DNA from: Pseudomonas triticifolii
GTDB taxonomy: Bacteria; Pseudomonadota; Gammaproteobacteria; Pseudomonadales; Pseudomonadaceae
Direction: 5' to 3'
Length of the DNA stretch: 64,000 nucleotides
Assembly (NCBI RefSeq): GCF_014358015.1
Contig: NZ_JACONV010000013.1
Coordinates: 62,001-126,000, forward strand
Shown: one piece after another, positions 26,457-35,841 of the stretch
Position numbering within the stretch: the stretch's first letter is position 1
Layout: every line of letters starts with the position of its first letter
Translations under genes and position numbers: made by a program
The notes under the pieces: generated by a model
What the model was told of the DNA's origin: nothing
The model's database searches: none
Seen by the model: only the letters and a program-made list of their open reading frames with translations

Positions 26457-27113
26457 TCAGCGCCGTAAGGACAGCTGATGCTGAGCGACAAGATCCGCCA
26501 TGCTGCTGATGCAGATGTCCGCCGCGCACGGCTGGCGGTGTTGCGCACGGTCTCTGCGGATCAGGCAAAGACCGCCATCGTCCAGTGCTGTAGCGGGCGG
26601 GCGCGACACACGCAGGGTTTCGCCGGGGTCCAGATCCATCTCGGCAAGCCATTGCGGGTCGTCCAGTGGATGAGTGGTCAGCGACAGCAGACTGTCGGGC
26701 TCAAGGCCCAGCCGCTCACAGAGCAACCCACGGTCCTGCAGGTCGCGGTCGGCATAGACCAGCAACCGGTAGAACTTGCGCAAATAAAGCATGGCCCCGG
26801 GAGCATCCTCGTACAACGTCCAGTTGGGCACTGAGCGAGCGAAGGTCATGCCCTCTTCCCAACTGGTCTTGATGCCCAGCCGCTCGGCCAGGTGGCGGTG
26901 TGCAAAACACAACAGCCCACTGAAACCCAACTCGTCGAAGCGCGGATAGAGCGTGCCGATGACCGCGTTGAACCCGGCCATCACAGCGTCCCTGTTGGGT
27001 ACGCTCGGCGCGTTGCCCAGCAACGGCTGCAAGGCGCTCCACACACCGGAGTCGCGATCCACCAGCACTTCATCACAATCGATCAGCAAGGCGCGGTAAT
27101 CAATAAGCCCCAT
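26457..27113 (-). CDS. HAD-superfamily hydrolase, haloacid dehalogenase-like
   Basis: A 218-residue protein with motif I LIDCDEVLVD (nucleophile Asp followed by the second Asp). The mid-region LLVYADRDLQ holds Ala where motif II usually has Ser or Thr, and LDDPQWL stands in place of the acidic motif IV. Overall it resembles type II haloacid dehalogenases or phosphatases with a worn motif II. It lies between the aminotransferase (80 bases downstream of that gene's stop) and the Lrp regulator. ATG 27113 is preferred, with AAGGAG upstream at a long spacing of 12; a TTG at 27122 is the alternative. Confidence 0.65.
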   Translation of the reverse strand: MGLIDYRALLIDCDEVLVDRDSGVWSALQPLLGNAPSVPNRDAVMAGFNAVIGTLYPRFDELGFSGLLCFAHRHLAERLGIKTSWEEGMTFARSVPNWTLYEDAPGAMLYLRKFYRLLVYADRDLQDRGLLCERLGLEPDSLLSLTTHPLDDPQWLAEMDLDPGETLRVSRPPATALDDGGLCLIRRDRAQHRQPCAADICISSMADLVAQHQLSLRR

Positions 27114-27193
27114 GGCAGGCAACGTCTCCTTTCCAACAGTTGAACCTCAGCGCCCGGTCGCGGCCTCTGGCGAAACCACGACCGACCCCCGGC

Positions 27194-28498
27194 TCAGTTG
27201 GATTTCAATACTCGTGCCAGAGCGGCATCAAGAATGGTCAGTGCTTCGTCGATCTGCTGCTCGGTGGTCACCAGGGGTGCCAGAAAGCGCAGCACGTTGC
27301 GGTAAACGCCGCACTTGATCACCAGCAGTCCGCCCATGCGGGCCTGATCAATCATCTTCGAATTGAGATCCGCGTCCGGGCTGCGCTCGGCATCATCTTT
27401 GACCATCTCCATGGCCAGCATGAAACCGGTGCCGCGCACGTCGCCGATAAAGCTGTAGCGCTCTTTAAGCTTGAGCAGCCCGGCCCGCAGGCGTTGCCCC
27501 AGTTGCTCGCCACGGGCCAGCAGATTTTCCTGCTCGTAGGTGTCGATCACCGCCAACGCGGCGGCGCAGGACAGCGCATTACCGCCATAGGTGCCGCCCA
27601 GCCCGCCCGGAAGCGGTGCGTCCATGATCTCGGCGCGACCGACCACACCCGACAGCGGCATGCCGCCAGCAAGGCTTTTGGCAACGGTGACCAGGTCAGG
27701 CTGGATGCCAGCGTGCTCGAAACCGAACCACTTGCCGGTACGACCGAAGCCGGTCTGGATTTCATCCAGAATCAGCACGATGCCATGCTGCTCGGTCAGG
27801 GCGCGCAGCGCTTTGAGGAACTCGACCGGCGCGGTCAGAAAACCACCGTCGCCTTGCACAGGCTCAATGAGGATCGCGGCAACACGGTCAGGCGCAACCT
27901 GAGTCGCGAGCAGCTCATGCAGCGCGGCCAGTGCCATTTCGCTGGTGACACCGCGATACGCGTTTGGATACGGGGTATGGAACACCTCGGGTGCCATCGG
28001 CCCGAAGTTCTGTTTGTAAGGCTGGCTCATGCCGGTCAGCGTCGTGCCGAGCAAGGTGCGGCCATGAAAGCCGCCACGGAAAGAAATGATCGCCGGACGA
28101 TTGGTGTGGGCGCGAGCGATCTTCACCGCGTTTTCCACCGCTTCGGCGCCAGAGGTAAAGAACACCGCCTTGTGATCGATGCCGCTCTGCCCGGCCACCA
28201 GCAGACTCAGGCGTTTGGCCAGGTCCACGTAAGGCTGGTAGGAAACCACCTGAAAACAGGCATGAGTGACTTTTTCAAGCTGCCCCTGGATGGCCTTGAC
28301 CACGTTCGGGTGGTTGTGTCCGATGTTCAACACGCCGATGCCGCCCACGAAGTCCAGATAACGCTTGCCGTCGACGTCCCACAACTCGGAACCCTGCGCA
28401 CGGTCGATGACCAGTGGATGGGCCGTGACAATGCCGCGCGGCACGAATTGATCGCGCTGATGCAGCAGATGAGGTGTTTCGTCGATTTTGCTGTTCAT
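27194..28498 (-). CDS. Class III aminotransferase, GABA/omega-amino acid type
   Basis: A 434-residue PLP enzyme related to GabT but clearly distinct. It has SFRGGFHGRTLLGTTLTG, the cofactor Asp in ILDEIQTGFGRTGKWF and the catalytic Lys in TVAKSLAGGMPLSG. The substrate could be GABA, 5-aminovalerate or another omega-amino acid; GabT is already present at 17830. Its neighbours, a HAD protein and an Lrp regulator, suggest a small amino-acid catabolic unit. The start is ATG 28498. Confidence 0.85.
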   Translation of the reverse strand: MNSKIDETPHLLHQRDQFVPRGIVTAHPLVIDRAQGSELWDVDGKRYLDFVGGIGVLNIGHNHPNVVKAIQGQLEKVTHACFQVVSYQPYVDLAKRLSLLVAGQSGIDHKAVFFTSGAEAVENAVKIARAHTNRPAIISFRGGFHGRTLLGTTLTGMSQPYKQNFGPMAPEVFHTPYPNAYRGVTSEMALAALHELLATQVAPDRVAAILIEPVQGDGGFLTAPVEFLKALRALTEQHGIVLILDEIQTGFGRTGKWFGFEHAGIQPDLVTVAKSLAGGMPLSGVVGRAEIMDAPLPGGLGGTYGGNALSCAAALAVIDTYEQENLLARGEQLGQRLRAGLLKLKERYSFIGDVRGTGFMLAMEMVKDDAERSPDADLNSKMIDQARMGGLLVIKCGVYRNVLRFLAPLVTTEQQIDEALTILDAALARVLKSN

Positions 28499-28779
28499 GG
28501 TTTTACCTATAGTGAGCCAGGCAACCGGCAGGTGGCTGCGATGCTGTTCAGATTAAGCGTTCAGCGAAACGATCTAAGCCGAACTTGGCCGCCCAGACGT
28601 CCATATCCACTGTTTTTAGCCTCGCAAACGGCAGATTCCTTCAAGCCCGCGAAGGCCGGTTAATCTGCCGCAAAACGCTCTTTTTCAGCGCGTAGCGTGC
28701 TTGGGAATGGGCCTTTCAACAGATCGTGCTTCGCACTTGCGGCAAGATGGAGCCCCACTCTCAGACTCAGGAAAAGCCC

Positions 28780-29709
28780 ATGCCTGCCTTTCTCTACAAA
28801 GCCGATCCTGCACGCGCCGAACGCTGGCGAACACTGTTCGCCGAGCACGCGCCAGACATCGAATGGCGGGAATGGCCACACATCGGTAATCCAGACGACG
28901 TTCACTATCTAGGCGCCTGGCTGGCACCGGATGATCTGCAGGCGGTGCTGCCGAATCTGAAGGTGCTGTTTGCCCTGTCGGCGGGTGTCGATCAACTGGA
29001 CCTGAGCCGCATTCCGGCATCGCTGCCAGTCGCGCGCCTGCTCGATCCGGGCATTGGCCGGGGCATGTGCGAATACGCGACTTTCGCGGTGCTGAGCCTG
29101 CATCGCGACATGCTGCGTTATCGGCAACAGCAGGTAGAAGGACGCTGGAAGGCGCATCCACTGACGCCTGCTCACCAACGTCGGGTGGGTGTCATGGGCC
29201 TGGGCCTGCAAGCGCAGCAGATTCTGTCGGCGCTGAAACCCTTCGGTTTCGAGCTGTCAGGCTGGGCGCGCAGCGAACATCACGTCGAAAGCGTGACCTG
29301 CTACGCAGGCGAAGCGCAACTGCCAGCCTTTCTTGGCCAGTGCGACATTCTGCTGTGCGTACTGCCGTTGACCGGACAAACCGAAGGCATCCTCAATGGC
29401 GAGCTGTTCGAGCAATTGCCTCCCGGCGCCGCGCTGATCAACATGGGCCGTGGCGGGCATCTGGTGGAGCAGGATCTGTTGGCAGCGCTGGACAGCGGTC
29501 AGCTCAGCGCCGCAGTGCTGGACGTGTTGCAACAGGAACCTGCACCGGCCGATCATCCGTTCTGGGCACATCCCAACATTTTGCTGACGCCACACGTGGC
29601 AGCCATGACCCAGCCAGAAAGCGCGTTCCCGGGGCTGCTGGACAACATTCGACGCTTCGAACGCGGCGAAGCCATGAAGGGTCAGGTGGATCGCGGCCAG
29701 GGTTACTGA
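28780..29709 (+). CDS. ghrA: Glyoxylate/hydroxypyruvate reductase, GhrA type
   Basis: A 309-residue D-2-hydroxyacid dehydrogenase. It has a GVMGLGLQAQQIL nucleotide fold, VDQLDLSRIPASLPVARLLD in the substrate domain, ALINMGRGGHLVEQDLL and the catalytic LDVLQQEPAPADHPFW plus TPHVAAMTQP (His). This matches E. coli GhrA, which reduces glyoxylate and hydroxypyruvate with NADPH. I chose ATG 28780 with an AGGA ribosome site 7 bases upstream. A TetR gene follows 77 bases later in the same direction and may regulate it. Confidence 0.88.
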   Translation: MPAFLYKADPARAERWRTLFAEHAPDIEWREWPHIGNPDDVHYLGAWLAPDDLQAVLPNLKVLFALSAGVDQLDLSRIPASLPVARLLDPGIGRGMCEYATFAVLSLHRDMLRYRQQQVEGRWKAHPLTPAHQRRVGVMGLGLQAQQILSALKPFGFELSGWARSEHHVESVTCYAGEAQLPAFLGQCDILLCVLPLTGQTEGILNGELFEQLPPGAALINMGRGGHLVEQDLLAALDSGQLSAAVLDVLQQEPAPADHPFWAHPNILLTPHVAAMTQPESAFPGLLDNIRRFERGEAMKGQVDRGQGY

Positions 29710-29786
29710 ACCGCGATCCGCTTCGCTTGCCGACAGGCGTGAAGGGTTTGTCTTACAATGGCGCTCGTTCAACCGAGAGCCTTGTC

Positions 29787-30437
29787 ATGACCCGTACCGC
29801 CGCCCCGCGCAAACCCCGAGCACGCAGCCAGGCCAGGATCGACTCGATTCTGGACGCGGCCCGCACGCTGCTGGCGTCGGAAGGGGTGGCCAGCCTGTCG
29901 ATTTACAGCGTGGCGGAGCGTGCGGGTATTCCGCCATCCTCGGTCTATCACTTCTTCGCCAGCGTACCGGCGCTGCTTGAAGCCCTGACTGCAGACATCC
30001 ACGCCGCCTTTCGCGCCTCCCTGCAAGCGCCTATCGAACATGATTCGCTCGACACCTGGCGAGACCTGTCGCGGGTGGTGGAGATGCGCATGCTGGACAT
30101 CTACAACGCCGACGCCGCAGCGCGTCAGTTGATCCTGGCGCAACACGGCCTGACCGAAATCAACCAGGCGGACCGTCAGCACGACATCGAACTGGGCCAC
30201 TTGATGCTGGAAGTGTTCAACCGTCACTTCCACCTGCCCGCGCTGCCGGACGACGTGGACGTGTTCGCGCTGGCCATGGAACTGGGCGACCGCGTATACG
30301 CCCGCTCGGTGCAACTGCACGGTGAAATCACACCGCGCATGGCGGTGGAAGGGATGCGGGTGTTTGATGCGTATGTCGGTTTGTACTTGCCGCCTTTCCT
30401 GGCCAAGAGAAAGCCAGGGATTGAAGAAGCGCTGTAA
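29787..30437 (+). CDS. TetR-family regulator
   Basis: A 216-residue repressor-type protein. The N-terminal helix-turn-helix reads RSQARIDSILDAARTLLASEGVASLSIYSVAERAGIP then PSSVYHFFASVPALL, and the C-terminal ligand domain is all-helical. Both the target and ligand are unknown; the upstream reductase gene is the closest candidate. It is followed by a terminator that serves the convergent ssuF side. Confidence 0.85.
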   Translation: MTRTAAPRKPRARSQARIDSILDAARTLLASEGVASLSIYSVAERAGIPPSSVYHFFASVPALLEALTADIHAAFRASLQAPIEHDSLDTWRDLSRVVEMRMLDIYNADAAARQLILAQHGLTEINQADRQHDIELGHLMLEVFNRHFHLPALPDDVDVFALAMELGDRVYARSVQLHGEITPRMAVEGMRVFDAYVGLYLPPFLAKRKPGIEEAL

Positions 30438-30503
30438 GCACGCCTTCCCGTGGGGTGTCATTTGGACTGACGTGCCGCCTGAACATCCTTCATGCGTACA
30501 GAC

Positions 30504-30536
30504 AAAAAACCCCGAAGGGTCGTCACCGTTCGGGGT
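30504..30536 (-). terminator. Terminator of the ssuACBF unit
   Basis: Stem CCCCGAA / TTCGGGG with a 12-base loop, followed on the minus strand by a run of six T residues. It lies ~18 bases past the ssuF stop. Confidence 0.8.
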
Positions 30537-30553
30537 CGGGTGTTGAAGTCTGA

Positions 30554-30769
30554 TCACAACTTGGCGATCGAGACCTCGGTGGATTTGACGAAGGCAATCA
30601 CTTCGCTGCCCACGACCAGTTCCAGTTCCTTGACCGAACGGGTGGTGATCACGGACGTCACGACGCCGGATGCCGTCTGCACGTCGATTTCGGACAACAC
30701 GTCACCGTGGACGATTTCCTTGATGGTGCCTTTGAACTGGTTACGAACGTTGATGGCTTTGATAGTCAT
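30554..30769 (-). CDS. ssuF: SsuF, TOBE/molybdopterin-binding domain protein
   Basis: A 71-residue single TOBE (Mop-like) domain, with NVRNQFKGTIKEIVHGDVLSEIDVQ and VGSEVIAFVKSTEVSIAKL matching molbindin-like proteins. In P. putida the last gene of ssuEADCBF codes for such a protein and is needed for growth on some organosulfur compounds. It is last in this unit, 27 bases after ssuB. Confidence 0.88.
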   Translation of the reverse strand: MTIKAINVRNQFKGTIKEIVHGDVLSEIDVQTASGVVTSVITTRSVKELELVVGSEVIAFVKSTEVSIAKL

Positions 30770-30796
30770 GGCAGGTCTTCCTTTGGGGGATCGGGG

Positions 30797-31609
30797 TTAA
30801 GTGGCCCAGCGCAATTGCGTGGGCAGTGGTGAAGAGGGTTCGGGCTCAGGCGGTGAACCGGGAACGGCCAGCACCTGATTGAGTACCTGGGTTTCAAGTG
30901 CAGCGAGGCGATGCGAACCTCGGGCTCTGGGGCGCGGCAGATCGACCTGCAGGTCGAGGCCGATGCGCCCTTCTTCGATCAGAATCACGCGGTCGGCAAT
31001 GGCAACGGCTTCGCTGACATCGTGAGTCACCAGCAGCACCGTGAAGCCATGCTGGTGCCACAGCTTTTCGATCAGTTGCTGCATTTCGATACGCGTCAGC
31101 GCGTCCAGCGCGCCGAGGGGTTCGTCGAGCAACAGCAGGCGCGGCTTGTGAATCAAGGCCCGAGCCAATGCGACACGCTGCTTCTGACCGCCCGACAAGG
31201 CTGCCGGCCATTCATCGGCGCGCTCGGCCAGACCGACCGCCTCAAGGGCTTCGAGAGCCTGCCCGCGCCAGTCGCCGCTCAGGCCGAGCCCGACGTTGTC
31301 GATGATCTTTTTCCACGGCAGCAGGCGGGCTTCCTGAAACATCAGACGCGTGTCTTCGCGGGCATCGCCAAGGGGTGCAGAACCGGCCAGCAACTCGCCC
31401 TGGGTCGGGCTGTCGAGCCCGGCCAGCAAACGCAGCAAGGTACTTTTGCCGCAGCCGCTACGCCCCACGACCGCCACGAATTGCCCGGCCGGAATGTGCA
31501 GGTCAATGTCCTTGAGCACTTCGCGTGAGCCAAACGCCTTTTTCAGGTTCTGGATCGCCAGCGGAATGCCCCGCAGCAGGTGCGCCGGTTGTTGTTTCAG
31601 ATTGCTCAT
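30797..31609 (-). CDS. ssuB: Alkanesulfonate ABC transporter, ATP-binding protein
   Basis: A 270-residue ATPase with Walker A GRSGCGKST, signature LSGGQKQRVALARALI and Walker B LLLDEPLGALDALTR. It matches the nitrate/sulfonate/taurine importer group. The start overlaps the ssuC stop by four bases (ATGA), showing coupling. The C-terminal tail is longer and Pro/Ser-rich, as in Pseudomonas SsuB. Confidence 0.93.
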   Translation of the reverse strand: MSNLKQQPAHLLRGIPLAIQNLKKAFGSREVLKDIDLHIPAGQFVAVVGRSGCGKSTLLRLLAGLDSPTQGELLAGSAPLGDAREDTRLMFQEARLLPWKKIIDNVGLGLSGDWRGQALEALEAVGLAERADEWPAALSGGQKQRVALARALIHKPRLLLLDEPLGALDALTRIEMQQLIEKLWHQHGFTVLLVTHDVSEAVAIADRVILIEEGRIGLDLQVDLPRPRARGSHRLAALETQVLNQVLAVPGSPPEPEPSSPLPTQLRWAT

Positions 31610-32403
31610 GCGGCACCGCCTTTGCTGACTTGATAGGCCGGGTGCCAGCGCAGGCAGACCCGTTCCAGACCTCGTGCTGCGAGGTCGGCCAGTTTGCCGA
31701 GCACGGCGTACAGGACGATCGCCAGCACCACGACGTCGGTTTGCAGAAACTCACGGGCGTTCATCGCCAGATAACCGATGCCGGAGCTGGCCGAGATGGT
31801 TTCGGCCACGATCAACGTCAACCACATAAAGCCGAGTGCGAAGCGTACGCCGACCAGAATCGAGGGCATCGCACCGGGAAGAATCACATGGCGAAACAGG
31901 CTGAAGCCGGACAGCCCGTAGCTGCGCGACATTTCCACCAGCGCCGGGTCAATGTTGCGGATGCCGTGGTATGTGTTCAGGTAGATCGGGAACAGGGTGC
32001 CCAGCGCCACCAGAAAGATCTTCGCGGTTTCATCGATGCCGAACCACAGAATCACCAAGGGAATGAGCGCAAGGTGCGGCACGTTGCGAATCATCTGCAC
32101 CGAACTGTCCAGCAGGCGCTCGCCCCACTTGCTCAAGCCGGTGATGAAACCCAGCGCCAGACCGATGCCACCGCCGATGGCAAAGCCGATACCGGCGCGC
32201 CAGCCACTGATCGCCAGGTGGGTCCAGATCTCGCCACTGGCAATCAGCTGGACGCCCGCCTCGATGACCGCGCTCGGCGCCGGAAGAATGCGGGTCGACA
32301 GCCAGCCTGCGCTGACCGACAACTGCCACACCGCCAGCAGCAGGACAGGCAAGGCCCAGGGTGCCAGCCGATGAGTGATGCGTTGCGAAGCACTGAGGCT
32401 CAT
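31606..32403 (-). CDS. ssuC: Alkanesulfonate ABC transporter, permease
   Basis: A 265-residue inner-membrane protein with about six helices and the family loop EMSRSYGLSGFSLFRHVILPGAMPSIL. It belongs to the SsuC/TauC/NrtB group. It starts only 28 bases after the ssuA stop, so there is no room for ssuD, which lies between ssuA and ssuC in P. putida. Confidence 0.92.
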   Translation of the reverse strand: MSLSASQRITHRLAPWALPVLLLAVWQLSVSAGWLSTRILPAPSAVIEAGVQLIASGEIWTHLAISGWRAGIGFAIGGGIGLALGFITGLSKWGERLLDSSVQMIRNVPHLALIPLVILWFGIDETAKIFLVALGTLFPIYLNTYHGIRNIDPALVEMSRSYGLSGFSLFRHVILPGAMPSILVGVRFALGFMWLTLIVAETISASSGIGYLAMNAREFLQTDVVVLAIVLYAVLGKLADLAARGLERVCLRWHPAYQVSKGGAA

Positions 32404-32431
32404 GGAGTGGTCTCCTCAAAGGGCCTGTCGA

Positions 32432-33397
32432 TCACTGTGCTTGAGCAACAGCAACAGGTGGCGTCCAGACCACGTCAGCAATGCTGAGCGGCTTGGGGAT
32501 CAATTTGAGCTGGTAGAAGGTGTCGGCGATCTTCTGTTGAGCCGCCACCACCGGCGGGGTGATGAACAGCGCGCCGTAGCCCTGACGCTTGACCGAGGTC
32601 AGCGTGATGTCGGCTGGCAGACCCAGCAAAGGCGCGACCTGTTTAGTGACTTCCTCAGGGTTGGCCTTGGACCATTCACCCACCGCGCGCACCTCTTCGA
32701 TCAGTGCCTGAATCACTTTCGGGTTTTTCTGCGCGTAGGGCTTGGTCGCCAGGTAGAACTGGTGGTTGTCGACAATGCCGGAACCGTCTTTGAGCGTGCG
32801 CGCCTGCAGTTGTTTCTCGGCGGCGGCCTGGTACGGGTCCCAGATGACCCACGCATCGACACTGCCACGCTCGAAGGCGGCACGCGCATCGGCGGGCGGC
32901 AGGAACACGGTCTGGATATCGGAGTACTTCAGGCCCGCATCTTCCAGGGCGCGCAACAGCAGGTAATGCACGTTGGAACCTTTGTTGAGCACGACCTTCT
33001 TGCCTTTGAGGTCCTTGACCGAGGTGATTGCAGAATCCTTGGGCACCAGAATCGCTTCACTGGTCGGCGCTGGCGGCTCGTAAGCGACGTAGAGCAGATC
33101 GGCACCGGCAGCCTGTGCAAAGACTGGAGGCGTTTCGCCGGTGACACCAAAATCGATTGAGCCAACGTTCAGGCCTTCGAGCAACTGCGGGCCACCGGGA
33201 AACTCAGTCCACTGCACCTTGACGCCCTGCTCGGCCAGACGCTTCTCCAGCGAGCCCTTGGCCTTGAGCAGCACCAGCGTGCCGTACTTCTGATAACCGA
33301 TACGCAGGTCCTCGGCCTGAGCCTGGCTCAAGGCACCAAGGGTGACTGCAGCGGCCAACAGAGCGGCCAGACCTCGACGCAAATTAACAGTGCGCAT
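32432..33397 (-). CDS. ssuA: Alkanesulfonate ABC transporter, periplasmic binding protein
   Basis: A 321-residue protein with a cleavable signal peptide (MRTVNLRRGLAALLAAAV to SQAQA) and the SsuA pattern LRIGYQKYGTLVLLKAKGSLE, WTEFPGGPQLLEGLNVGSIDFG and GSVDAWVIWDPYQAAAE. It captures aliphatic sulfonates in the periplasm. It is first in ssuACBF; expression is expected under sulfate starvation, but I see no specific operator. Confidence 0.93.
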   Translation of the reverse strand: MRTVNLRRGLAALLAAAVTLGALSQAQAEDLRIGYQKYGTLVLLKAKGSLEKRLAEQGVKVQWTEFPGGPQLLEGLNVGSIDFGVTGETPPVFAQAAGADLLYVAYEPPAPTSEAILVPKDSAITSVKDLKGKKVVLNKGSNVHYLLLRALEDAGLKYSDIQTVFLPPADARAAFERGSVDAWVIWDPYQAAAEKQLQARTLKDGSGIVDNHQFYLATKPYAQKNPKVIQALIEEVRAVGEWSKANPEEVTKQVAPLLGLPADITLTSVKRQGYGALFITPPVVAAQQKIADTFYQLKLIPKPLSIADVVWTPPVAVAQAQ

Positions 33398-33570
33398 GGC
33401 GCGCTCCTTTGGTGAATATCGACATGGCGTGGATCGCCGGTATGGAGTGACAGTAACAGTGATTTTTTATATCTATAAATCTCATTTATTCATTTGGTTA
33501 TTCCATAAATGAATATAACAAGATGCTAAAAGGCCGTATCTGTGCCGACCTCTCGCAACGCGCACAACCG

Positions 33571-33590
33571 CGGGAGGCGGCTTGCCGGGG
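33571..33590. repeat. Single REP arm, GGCGGCTTGCC type
   Basis: CGGGAGGCGGCTTGCCGGGG resembles the arm at 12601 and the right arm of the mixed pair near 53030. Confidence 0.6.
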
Positions 33591-33619
33591 ATAGCGTCGG
33601 TTCAGGCGCGAACACCCAT

Positions 33620-33644
33620 AAAAAAGGGCCGATAAATCGGCCCG
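33620..33644 (-). terminator. Terminator of lsfA
   Basis: Stem GGGCCGAT / ATCGGCCC with a T-run on the minus strand, ~28 bases after the lsfA stop. Confidence 0.85.
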
Positions 33645-33671
33645 AATAACCCCACGCTTGGTAATCAGGAA

Positions 33672-34310
33672 TTAACGATTGGGCTGAGGCGTCAGGCGCA
33701 GGTAAGGCGTGACGGCTTTATAGCCCTTGGGAAAGCGCTGCTTGATCTCTTCTTCGTCCTTGATCGACGGCACGATGACCACATCATCGCCGTCCACCCA
33801 GTTGGCGGGCGTGGCGACTTTGTAGTTATCGGTCAATTGCAGGGAATCAATGACCCGCAGAATTTCATGAAAGTTACGCCCCGTGCTGGCGGGATAAGTG
33901 ATGGTCAGGCGGACTTTCTTGTTCGGATCGATCACGAACAGCGAGCGCACGGTCAGCGTGTCGTTGGCATTGGGATGGATCAGGTCGTACAGATCGGACA
34001 CCTTGCGGTCCGCGTCAGCCAGGATCGGAAAATTGACCTGGGTGTTCTGCGTGGTGTTGATGTCGACGATCCATTTTTTGTGCGAATCGACCGGGTCCAC
34101 CGACAGCGCAATGGCCTTGACGCCGCGCCTGGCGAACTCGTCTTTCAATTTGGCGGTGAAACCCAATTCGGTGGTGCAGACCGGCGTGAAGTCCGCGGGG
34201 TGGGAAAACAGAACACCCCAGCTGTCACCCAACCATTCATGGAAGCGTATAAGGCCTTCACTGGATTCTTGCTCGAAGTCGGGGGCGATATCGCCAAGTC
34301 GCAGCGTCAT
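33672..34310 (-). CDS. lsfA: 1-Cys peroxiredoxin, sulfate-starvation induced
   Basis: A 212-residue Prx6-type peroxidase. The peroxidatic Cys45 lies in HPADFTPVCTTELG and there is no resolving Cys in the usual C-terminal place. The C-terminal Prx domain (PANWVDGDDVVIVPSI) is present. Pseudomonas LsfA is made when sulfate is limiting and guards against peroxide; in P. putida it neighbours the ssu genes, as it does here. Confidence 0.92.
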   Translation of the reverse strand: MTLRLGDIAPDFEQESSEGLIRFHEWLGDSWGVLFSHPADFTPVCTTELGFTAKLKDEFARRGVKAIALSVDPVDSHKKWIVDINTTQNTQVNFPILADADRKVSDLYDLIHPNANDTLTVRSLFVIDPNKKVRLTITYPASTGRNFHEILRVIDSLQLTDNYKVATPANWVDGDDVVIVPSIKDEEEIKQRFPKGYKAVTPYLRLTPQPNR

Positions 34311-34437
34311 GGTGCAGCTCCTGTCTTGTTCGATTGAGTCTTTCAGTCAAGACCACTGTGCCTGCCTGTGAAGTAATTTAAAAAGAATAGATATCACTGT
34401 GAATAGACCGATAAGGAATATCAAAAAACAGGCAAAA

Positions 34438-34465
34438 GAAACCCCGCACGAGGCGGGGTTTCTTT
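34438..34465 (-). terminator. Terminator of the OprD porin gene
   Basis: AAACCCCGC/GCGGGGTTT stem with a T-rich end on the minus strand, ~15 bases past the stop codon. Confidence 0.85.
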
Positions 34466-34479
34466 GACGTTCAGTACAC

Positions 34480-35841
34480 TTACATGAAGTTGTAGGTGTA
34501 GTTGAAGATCACACGAGCCTGATCGGCGTTAGTCGAGTTGTTCAGGCCGTCTTCAGCACGGTAGGTGCCGTAACGAACGGTGGTGCCGAAACCTTTCAAC
34601 GGACCGCTCTGCAGCACGTAGTCTACGCGCATGTCGCGTTCCCACTCGGAGTACTCTTTACCGAAGGCAGTCGTACCACGAGCACCTTTGATGTCATCAC
34701 CGTGCAGGTAAGCGATTGCAGCCTTCAGGCCTGGAACGCCCAGCTTGGCGAAGTCATACGAGTACTGACCGAAGGTGGTGTTTTCACCGGCACGGTTAAA
34801 GCCGTTGATCATCGAGTCAGTGAACGAGTAGAAGCTTGCGCCGCCGTTGCCTTCAGGACGACCGCGGCCGTCAACAACGTTGCCCTGGTTCAGGAACACC
34901 AGGCCGCCGTCGTCGCCGATCTGCTGGTGACCCACCAGGAATGCGTGACCGCCCAAGGTGTAGGTGAACATGGCAGACCAGGTCTGGTTGTCAACTTCAC
35001 CAGTGGTTTTTGCGTAACCGCTGTTGTTGTTGAAGCCGTAGCCAGCGGTGTTGCTGCTGTTCTTGCCGTCAGAGCTGCTGTTGAAGTAACGCAGGTCAGT
35101 CTTGAACGTCTGGTTGTCAGCGATCGGGTAAACGTGAACCAGGCCCAGGAAGTGCTGCTTGTAGAAGTCTTCCAGGTTCGCGAAGTAGTACTGCAGGGTC
35201 AGGTCTTTGGTGACTTTCCAGTCAGCACCGGCGAAACGGAAGTGGTCGCTGCCCTGGGTAGCGCCTGCAACGGACAGGTCAGACCAGTTGCTCGACGCAC
35301 GGCCGCTGGACTTGTTCAGTTGACCGCCAGTGATGGTGAAGTTGTCCAGGTCCTTGGACGTAACGATGCCACCTTCGAACGCCTGAGGCAGCAAACGACC
35401 GTCGTTGCTGACCAGGATCGGCAGGTTTGGAGCCAGAGCGTTACCGACTTTCAGCTCGGTTTTCGAGAAGCGCACCTTGGCGTTGGCGCCAGCACGGCTC
35501 CAGTCGCTGACCGAAGAACCGTCAGTGTCGGTAGGCACAACAGTGTTAGCCGTGTTGGCGTTGTGGTGATCAATGCCGCCACCCAGATGCAGGCCCATGA
35601 CAGCTTGCAGATCGAGGCCGAAACCAACGGTGCCTTGCGTGTAGCCAGACAGGTAGTCGAACTTCAGGCCAGTCGCGGTTTCGCGCTGGTCGGAGGCACG
35701 AACGCCTTCGCGCAGGTCGTTGTTGAAATACAGGGTACGAGAACTGATGGACGCTTTGCTGTCTTCAAGGAAACCAGCTGCACCGGCCTGCTGAGCCAAT
35801 ACACCAACGGTTACGGCCAGGGCCAGGGTGGACTTCTTCAT
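34480..35841 (-). CDS. OprD-family outer-membrane porin
   Basis: A 453-residue outer-membrane barrel precursor. It has the signal peptide MKKSTLALAVTVGVLAQQAGA, then GFLEDSKASISSRTLYFNNDLRE (typical OprD opening) and alternating beta strands, with a C-terminal aromatic-ending strand (IFNYTYNFM). OprD-group porins admit specific small molecules such as basic amino acids or carboxylates; this one's substrate is unknown. It lies between lsfA and tauABC, so a sulfonate or sulfate-ester role is possible, but this is only context. Confidence 0.9.
   Translation of the reverse strand: MKKSTLALAVTVGVLAQQAGAAGFLEDSKASISSRTLYFNNDLREGVRASDQRETATGLKFDYLSGYTQGTVGFGLDLQAVMGLHLGGGIDHHNANTANTVVPTDTDGSSVSDWSRAGANAKVRFSKTELKVGNALAPNLPILVSNDGRLLPQAFEGGIVTSKDLDNFTITGGQLNKSSGRASSNWSDLSVAGATQGSDHFRFAGADWKVTKDLTLQYYFANLEDFYKQHFLGLVHVYPIADNQTFKTDLRYFNSSSDGKNSSNTAGYGFNNNSGYAKTTGEVDNQTWSAMFTYTLGGHAFLVGHQQIGDDGGLVFLNQGNVVDGRGRPEGNGGASFYSFTDSMINGFNRAGENTTFGQYSYDFAKLGVPGLKAAIAYLHGDDIKGARGTTAFGKEYSEWERDMRVDYVLQSGPLKGFGTTVRYGTYRAEDGLNNSTNADQARVIFNYTYNFM

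Larger units (their letters stand above)
33398..33671. other. ssuA upstream region with REP arm and lsfA terminator
   Basis: No gene is seen. It contains an AT-rich stretch (33455-33525) that probably holds the ssuA promoter, a single REP arm and the lsfA terminator. Confidence 0.5.
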
